Positions 57,015 through 64,000 of a DNA stretch of 64,000 bases are shown piece by piece (position 1 is the first letter of the stretch; every line of letters begins with the position of its first letter). A model generated the notes under the pieces. The model had not been told where the DNA came from. It made no database searches and saw nothing but the letters and a program-made list of their open reading frames with translations. The translations under genes were made by a program, and so were the position numbers. Where the stretch lies: NCBI GenBank assembly GCA_963930645.1, contig OZ005648.1, positions 195,583,304 through 195,647,303 of the forward strand, written 5' to 3'. Source of the stretch: Salticus scenicus (Eukaryota; Arthropoda; Arachnida; Araneae; Salticidae).

Positions 57015-57540
57015 TTTTCTTATAATTAATAAAAATATGAAAATAATAAGCTAATAATAGCAAAGAATTAGCCATTTAAATTTTATCCATAATTTAATTG
57101 TTGCCAAAAAAAAAATTACGAGGGTTTTTTTTTTTTTTTTTTTTCCGACAGGAAAATAAATACATTTATCTAAACGTGTACAATAAAAAAGTATCTTTAT
57201 ATATAGTTTGCAAGTGTAATGACGATTCCGGTTCGTACTCATCTATATAGCAAGTTGCGACCTAATTTCCATACTTTAGTTAATTTTAAAAAATCTAACT
57301 GTCCGATCGACAAGCTGTTTAGTCCGACGGATTCAGAAAAAAGGGCCCCTTTCATTTAGTATCTTATTTGTAACAAAGTTTTTATTAGATTTTTTAAAAT
57401 TAATTAAAATATGAAAATAATAACCTGGCAATAACTTCAAATTTGGACCAATTTGGACATTTAAATTTATAATTGTAGCCAAAAAAATTTACCAGTCATT
57501 TATTTATTTATTTATTTATTTTTAGCATAAAATGAAATAT
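57015..57540 (+). repeat. Two diverged direct units
   Basis: About 57015-57125 and 57380-57495 share AATTAAWAAAATATGAAAAT, AATAA-CT, CCATTTAAATTT and TTGTAGCC or TTGTTGCCAAAAAAA. A third copy lies inverted at about 62690-62805. Confidence 0.5.
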
Positions 57541-57574
57541 GCTTTCACGCGAAAAATAAAAAATATATAAAATA

Positions 57575-58300
57575 ATAGCAAACTCTCGCAATTTATTTCT
57601 TTTCTTATGTACCTTTAAAATTTGAAACTCATAAACCTTACGCCAAATTTCCCACCGAATTTTAATTCCTCAGAAGCCAAATTATTATTAGAAACAAATT
57701 CACATTGTGAGATGAAATGCTAATGATAATCAAACCTAATGAATATCATTCATTCATATCAATCAAATGCTAATGAATATCATTCACCGAAAGACTTAAA
57801 AATAAAATTCATGTTTAACGACCTAATTTTCATACTTCGTGAGGCAGGACAGATTTAGTATAAGACACTCATGGCGATTTTCAAATTTTTGTCATGTTGG
57901 CGATACATTTTTATTAATTATTTTATTTATTTTTGCATAATTTTGTGTTAAAAAACTTAGTACCTATTTTGATTTTACTTCTTATTATTGCGTTTTTTAG
58001 TCAATTTATGACAAAAGTTCACATGGGGATTATATCATTAAAATATTGCTAGATTTAAAATGATGCTTGCAAAGATTGTAAAAATGCAACCTTTAAAAAT
58101 ACATTTTTTCTATAAAATGATCTCATCGTACAAATGTCGTAATTTTTTTATTAGATCGCTGAACTGAGTCCGCGTGCTTAAATATTGCTTATGCATTATT
58201 TTTTTTTCATCACGTATTTTATTAAGTCACTATCGTATCGTTACTAAAAAAAAAATAATAATAATCGTAACTGGACCACGTTAGAGAAATATTATACAGA
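57575..58300. repeat. Large inverted repeat, left arm
   Basis: Inverted match to 59330-60045. Shared words in order: AGCAAAC, TTGAAACTCATAAA, GCCAAATTATTATTAGAA, ATGTTGGCGAT, TTGCGTTTTTTAGTCAATTT, ATGA, AAAAATACATTTT, TGAGTCCGCGTGCTTAAATA, TTG and CACTATCGTATCGTT. Arms of about 720 bp flank a spacer of about 1 kb. No coding capacity. This may be a foldback transposon or an old inverted duplication. Confidence 0.75.
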
Positions 58301-59099
58301 TTAAATTTACTCATGCATATAAAAATATGAAAATGGAGTATAAAAACAACCATAACCTTTTTTAATATACTTCAATTTTAGATTTTTTTTTTCTTTTTTG
58401 TTTTGTTTAAATAGTTTGTCGATACGTTTTTGTCACGGATGAATCGCGCTTGGCATGAAAGCTAATTCATTGATAATCCTGGGTAATATTTTAAAATTTT
58501 GATGCTGAAATAGATCGGACATTTTTCGCCACGAACTCTCCTTTTGTGAAAGCCACTTTAAGCCAAGTTAGCGCATCAAAAATATAAATAAATTATAAAA
58601 TATTGGAAAACAGAAAAGAAAGGAAAGGAAAGGAAAAAGAAAAGAAAGAAAGAGAAAAAATAATCACATAAATTATGTATTTTTGCCTTAAAGGGCGATA
58701 AAAATTCAAAAGTAGACAAGGGGAGCTATATTAAGGCTGTACTATGATCAGATTTACATATTTACATATTTATTTTTCTATATACCAATTACTATTAACT
58801 AACTCAACTACTATTATAACCACAAAAAATTGTCTCATGCGATAGATGTAGCCGATCATAGTATATTGTAATATTATATTTGGCGTGAAATTGTTGTCGT
58901 TTTATAGTTGATCAAATAAATCAAATAAATGTAGAAAATAACGCAAAAGAAAATATTATGTACACCACGTATTGTGTTGTTCATATGTAACTGGGGTTTA
59001 AATATAAAATTGCTGCTTCAATTTTTTGATACTGTCCGTTTCGAAACTGTCATCTGATAAGCACCCAAATGGAAGCCCACTGGTAAGCTACTGTCACAG

Positions 59100-59275
59100 G
59101 CACCCGAGAGTCTGCGAATGAGTGGGATGCTGCCAAAGGCAGTGGGGACAGGAAGCGAGCTTTTGAGTAATTTCATTATTTCTTTTTTAATATTAATTTT
59201 GTTTATAAAGAGATATAAAAGAATTTTCTCTAAATATAGTGACCAGCGAAGCAGGCAAAGCCTTCGTTGATTCAC
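59100..59275 (+). mobile_element. Helitron 3'-end remnant
   Basis: GATGCTGCCAAAGGCAGTGG, then GGACAGGAAGCG, and at 59236-59262 AATATAGTGACCAGCGAAGC followed by AGGCAAAGCC. The GCTGCCAAAGGCAGTGGGGAC block has relatives inside the Helitron at 1.96-2.11 kb, and the end block matches the minus-strand end at 27.3 kb. The CTAG terminus is not seen (TTCGTTGATTCAC instead). It sits in the spacer of the large inverted repeat. Confidence 0.5.
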
Positions 59276-59329
59276 TATGTTCATTGATTTCACATTCCGT
59301 CATTTTTGACAGGGTTATATACTAGTGTA

Positions 59330-60045
59330 TATAATATTTCACTAACTGGTCCAATTACGATTATATTTTGTCAAAACGATACGATAGTGATGTAATTAAT
59401 AAAATGCTCGAGGACAAAAAATAATATTCATAAATTGACAATATTTAAGCACGCGGACTCAGATCATTGATCTAAGAGGAAAAAATGACGAGATTTATTT
59501 GATGAGATTGTTTTATAGGAAAATGTATTTTTAAAATTTGCATCATCAGAAACTTTGTAAACGCTATTTAAAACCTATTAATACTTACAAGATATATACA
59601 GAAAATGAATTATTATCATAAATTGACTAAAAAACGCAATCATAAAAAGTATAATCAAAAGGGAATTATTATTTTTTCTTTCTTTCTTTCTTTCTTTCTT
59701 TCTTTTTTTTTTTTTTTTTTTTTTACAAAAAATTGTGCTAAAATAAAGAAATAAAAAGTGATCGCCAACATGGCGACAAAAAATTAAAAGGCGTCATGGT
59801 GGTCCTGTACTAGAACGGGAGGAATGAAATCTGACTCGTCGACAATGAATTTTATTTAAAACCTTCTTTGAATGATTTTGGTTTTACTTTTGCACAGTGT
59901 TAATTTGGTTCTAATAATAATTTGGCTTTTTGTAAATTAAAATTTTAGTTAGGTGGTAAAATTGGTATAATATTTATGAGTTTCAAATTGTAAAGTTAAA
60001 TATAGAAAACAAATAAAGTGCGAAAAGTTTGCACGGGTTTGCTAG
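59330..60045. repeat. Large inverted repeat, right arm
   Basis: Partner of 57575-58300. It carries a CTTT-type simple-repeat expansion (59680-59725) that the left arm lacks. Just outside, at 60055, begins the dispersed block also found at 51.66 kb and inverted at 62.55 kb. Confidence 0.75.
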
Positions 60046-60814
60046 TAAAAAAATAAATTATGCATCGCACAAAAATTGACGTCATTATCACTTAAAATAT
60101 TTTTTACACATTTATAAAATGCTAATAGTTTACGATGCTAATATATGTTGTACTAAAATCAGTTTTATTTATAAATCCTCTTCGGCGATTTTTTTAATTT
60201 TTGCATTGAAGTACACTGAACATTTTTCGCCAAAAAGTCTAATTTTGCAACAGCGTTTTTAATCTAGATAGCGCATCAAAAATTTAAAATTATAAAATAT
60301 TACAAAAAGAAGAAAGATTTCGAAATAGTAGTCACATAAATGATCTATTTTTATCCAAGTCAATAATTTTATTAAAAAAAAAAAAAAAAAAATGCAGTTT
60401 TAAAAATAGAAAATCTGTTTCAGCAAGCACTATTTTAAACCTAAAAACCATTAATAAAATAAACAAAATATGAAGGATTCTTATATATTAACGAAAAAGT
60501 GTCCGATAAAAGTATTAGCAAAATAGGCTTTCTATTTTTATGCAAGAAATTATTTTAAAAAAAAAATCCATCGCTAATAGGGCGACAAAAATTCAAAAGC
60601 CGCCAAGGGAGAGATATAATAAAGTTGTGTAGCACGATAATGTTTACTTATTCATTCTTTTTTTTTTTTATATATATACCAATTATTACGCTAATTTAAC
60701 ATACAAATAAATGAGCTGCTGTGTGCGACTGCACTTGCACGCTGTCGGTCAGAAATATTTAATTAATTCAAATTAGTATTTAAATAAATAAATAAAAATA
60801 AAAATGTTTAATGG

Positions 60815-61043
60815 GTGTTGGTGTTAGGGATTAAGGCCGATTGACAACACTGGGGTCCTAGGCCTGGGGGGGAGTGCCTTCCGTGGAGGTCTTTCTAAGG
60901 GGTCCTAGCCCGTATTTACGCAAGTTTCGGAGGAAACCACGGAAAACTCCGAACGGCTAGGCCGACGAGCGCGACCGGGGATCGAACCCGGCACCTCACG
61001 TCTACCAGCTTTGAGCGCAGAACCGCTCGGCCGCTGGTGGGCG
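60815..61043 (-). mobile_element. tRNA-derived SINE with perfect target duplication
   Basis: On the minus strand the head reads CGCCCACCAGCGGCCGAGCG, then GTTCTGCGCTCAAAGCTGG, and the B box GGGTTCGATCCCCGG. The serine- or leucine-like GCGGCCGAGCGG start with a long variable region suggests a class II tRNA ancestor (inference). The body ends in AATCGGCCTTAATCCC, TAACACCAACACC. The 13-bp repeat AAATGTTTAATGG flanks it (60802-60814 and 61044-61056). Confidence 0.9.
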
Positions 61044-61099
61044 AAATGTTTAATGGAAAATATATATAACCATAGAAACATTAGTTGTTAAAATACGGC

Positions 61100-61583
61100 A
61101 GAAATAGTGCTCATAGCATATTGATACAAGGGATTAAGCCTTTGTCCTGCATCAATTGTGCTGTTGAAATGAAAGTAGTTTTACAGGCAAAGTGAAAATA
61201 AAGGGGCAAATCATTCACTTCCAGTTGGGTCAGTCTTGGCGACAAACTTGGCGAGTGGGTGACCAAATTTGGTGAAAATGGTAGTTTATGGTTCCCGAAG
61301 TTTCGAAACTCTCCGATACACAGGAACATAGATCTCGAGCTTACCATGGGATTCTCGATGAGGTCATCGCCAAGCCCAATCGCTAAAAGTTATAAAAGGG
61401 AGTGAGTTGATTTTCGAAAGAGTATGTAGTCACTGCGATTCAGAGTTATTCAGAGACTTACACTGAGTGATTGCACTTTAGGAATTGAGCTCTAAGGAAC
61501 AGAACATTTTTCGTGAACTAGTGAAGATTTCTGCTCTGGAGTATTTTTTGTTATTTGCTTTACTCCTGTGAAACAAGTGACTA

Positions 61584-61615
<32 letters not shown>

Positions 61616-61845
61616 CTAGACCATTCATCGAATAGTGACTTTTACTGTACGAGTAACAGCTTCAACTGTTTCCAGAATATTCGAAGAATTAACATTTCTA
61701 TTTGACTGTTTTCGAGAATATTCGTCTTAATAATAGTTTTGTTGCACAGATTCGATCGAAATATATTTATTTAAACGTTTCACTTATTCAATTAAAAAGA
61801 AATTCTTTAAATACAGTGCCCAGCGATGCGGGCGAAGCCTGCTAG
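61100..61845 (+). mobile_element. Helitron 3' end, start unresolved
   Basis: Ends TACAGTGCCCAGCGATGCGG followed by GCGAAGCCTGCTAG|T at 61845, the same end type as the other Helitrons, with the hairpin GCGGGC-GAA-GCCTGC. Upstream, TGGGTCAGTCTTGGCGACAA, TTTGGTGAAAATGG and CGAAACTCTCCGATACACAG look like repeat-derived text, but I cannot place the 5' TC end, so the start given is only a guess. Confidence 0.5.
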
Positions 61846-62239
61846 TATAGAGTAAAGCACCATTGCTTAACATTAAAAACTTAGCTATGTACTTCTATTT
61901 CTCCAATATTTTTAAGATCTTTTACATTTCTACTAAGATTTAACCATTGTTATTGCTTATTGTATATATGGACGGACCAAAATACATTTAATGTAAAAAT
62001 ATTTTCTTCTATGGAAGATTACAGAAAAAAATACTTACAGAATTACTGAATATAAAAAAACTAATTAAAAACTATTGCATTTCATAAAAAATCGTTACGT
62101 TTAAGAAATAAATTAATTTGTTTAGTAGAAGCTGAGCTTTTAACTGAAAAACCTGTTTCTAAATACTTTTAATATAAATATTTTTTACCTATAAACAATT
62201 AAAAATAAAATAAAATAAAAATCTAAAAACTAATTTAAC

Positions 62240-62240
<1 letters not shown>

Positions 62241-62324
<84 letters not shown>
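62241..62324. repeat. Long (AT)n microsatellite
   Basis: About 42 perfect AT units, the longest dinucleotide run in the window. Confidence 0.95.
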
Positions 62325-62330
<6 letters not shown>

Positions 62331-62854
62331 TTAGTTGACTTAGTTGACATTGATAAGTGCTATTGTTTCGGCTTTTAATAATATATATATATATTAAGAA
62401 ACTTTTAATATTAAATGATTTTATTCTCTATGAACGATAATACTAAAAAAAGAAAGCTAGATAAAAAATCATTTAATAAAATATTCCAATTAAATAGCTA
62501 TAGAACTATATTAACACTTTATCTGTGTGTATAAAATTTTTAGAGTGATAAGGACGGCAATTTTTGTGAGATGCATAATTTAATTTTTTACAATTTTTTA
62601 TTGTTCACATTTAAGTAAATGTATTTATTTTCCTGTCAGAAAATAAATAAATAAACAAATAAAATAAAATATATAAATAAATAAATAAACCTCGTAAATT
62701 TTTTTAGCAACCATTAAATTATAAAAAAAAAATCTAAATGGTCAAATTTGCAATTATCATGAGGTTATTATTTTCACATTTTATTAATTAATTAAAAGAA
62801 AATCTTTATTAATCGAATAAAAGTATTAAAATAATGCATCGTCATCGTGTTCTG

Positions 62855-64000
62855 AGGGATCCCGGAAAAAAGGGCACGGAAGAAAGGGCACCCGGAAAAA
62901 AGGGCACCGGTAAAAAGGGCACCGGAAAAAAGGGCACCCGGAAAAAAGGGCACCGGAAAAAAGGGCACTTTTCCAATTCGCAAATCGCAAAATAATAAAT
63001 ATCAAATAATGAATTTAAAAAGTGACTTTCAAACTACATTTTTAGAAATTTCAATTGATTTGGTACAACATTCATTTAGTATATATCTCGGGGAAGAGGG
63101 GGGAGGGGGGCAGGAGCAGATCGAAAGAAAATAATTTTTTTTACAAAAACTCTTACCGATTTTAATGAAACTTTGTATAATCACGTACAATTTGTGAAAA
63201 AAATGACAGTAAGTGGCAGGCAAACTTGGGAGGGGGGTTAAAGTGGGGGGGCAGAGGAAAATAAAATTATCTTTTATAGCACCGTTTTACCGATTTTATG
63301 ATATATTCTATAATTATCACTTACTTTTTATGAAGATCACAATCAGAGCATTATATACTGGGGGGGGGGGGCAAGGGGGGATATGGAAATAGATTTCATT
63401 CTTCTTTAAACTACCCTTTTATCGATTCAAAAAACCGTATAATCACGTATAATTTGTGAAAAAATTACAGTAAGTGTCAGACATATTTTTTTTTTTTTGG
63501 GGGGGGGGGCAGGGGTTAAAGAGGGGGAGGGGCAGTGAAAAACAAAATGAATTTTTTATATCACCATTTTACCGAATTAATGATACATTTTATAACTATA
63601 ACTTAATTTTTATGAAGATAACAGTGAGTGTATTATATATCTGTGGGGGGGGGGGGGGTGCGCAGATAAAAATAAAAAATATTATTCTTTAAACTACCGT
63701 ATAATCGATTAAAAATAAAAACTCTGTATATATACAACTTCCTGCTTATGAAAATTACAGTGAGTCTACACATATCTGGACGAATTGCTACGGGGGGGGG
63801 GCAGAGTGAAGAAAATATTTGTTTTTATATCACCATGTTACGTATTTATATTAAACTTTGTACGAGTATCTTTCATTTTATTAAAATTATAGTGAAAGTT
63901 ACCTATAATTGATAAGGGGGGCGGGGTAGTGGGGGCAAATGAAAAATAAAATAATCTTTTTAAAAAACACTTATTACCGTTTGTTTTATTGTTTTATTTG
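62855..64000 (+). repeat. GGGCA minisatellite plus G-run tandem units, copy 2
   Basis: GGGATCCCGGAAAAAAGGG starts about seven 14-15 bp units (CCGGAAAAAAGGGCA), then the same non-repeated block as at 55.65 kb, then about six units of 130-150 bp to the window end. Each unit has a G-run of 8-14, AAAATAA, a TTTACCGATTTTA-like block, a TATAATCACGTAYAATTTGTG or TATAATTATCACTTACTTTT block, and AGTGAGTGTATTATAT or a close variant. Two unit types alternate. The array continues past the window edge. Confidence 0.85.

Overview
This is a eukaryotic intergenic or repeat-rich window. It is very AT-rich, full of homopolymer and dinucleotide runs, and has no long open reading frame. I found no convincing host protein-coding gene, tRNA gene or rRNA gene. 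Nearly everything recognisable is a transposable element, a relic of one, a tandem repeat or an old duplication. The mix points to an arthropod: Helitrons with a GC-rich 3' hairpin and CTAG end, Penelope-like elements with hammerhead-like motifs, mariner/Tc1 elements and miniature relatives, several tRNA-derived SINEs, a Jockey/R1-type LINE, and a U2 snRNA fragment with the arthropod-style GATCAAAGTGTAG block. The exact group (arachnid or insect, for example) cannot be fixed from sequence alone.

Layout. 1-5 kb: a palindromic element cut by the window edge, then a 4.1 kb non-autonomous Helitron (621-4766) carrying a ~120-bp tandem array. 5-10 kb: a foldback element, hammerhead-like pseudo-LTR pieces and a decayed 1.6 kb Tc1-like transposon with double direct repeats in each end. 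10-20 kb: short tandem duplications; a 2.8 kb inverted-repeat element with ~500-bp units and a remnant of a cysteine-rich protein; an old dispersed segmental duplication (14.3 and 18.8 kb); and an element with 15-bp inverted ends and tRNA-like heads. 21-24 kb: three related Helitrons head to tail, the first interrupted by a U2 snRNA fragment. 24-33 kb: decayed tandem units, a hammerhead-like motif, Penelope debris, a Helitron Rep remnant beside a G-rich minisatellite, a second segmental duplication (25.5 and 30.8 kb), a LINE-like 3' tail and a fourth copy of the ~1 kb Helitron. 33-43 kb: AT-rich sequence, a Penelope-like element with a readable GIY-YIG domain, SINEs and a 5'-truncated LINE with RT and RNase H. 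43-53 kb: a MITE, a deleted mariner, a SINE with perfect target duplications, a 56-bp minisatellite and a truncated SINE. 53-64 kb: mostly AT-rich sequence, a large inverted repeat (57.6-60.0 kb), another SINE, a Helitron 3' end, and two regions built from a GGGCA minisatellite followed by G-run tandem units.

None of the coding remnants looks intact, so these elements are fossils or non-autonomous copies. The strongest recurring theme is a set of about nine motifs built on CTGANGA, a stem, GAAA (or GGAA) and then a self-complementary stretch. One pair flanks the GIY-YIG remnant, which ties the motif to Penelope-like elements.
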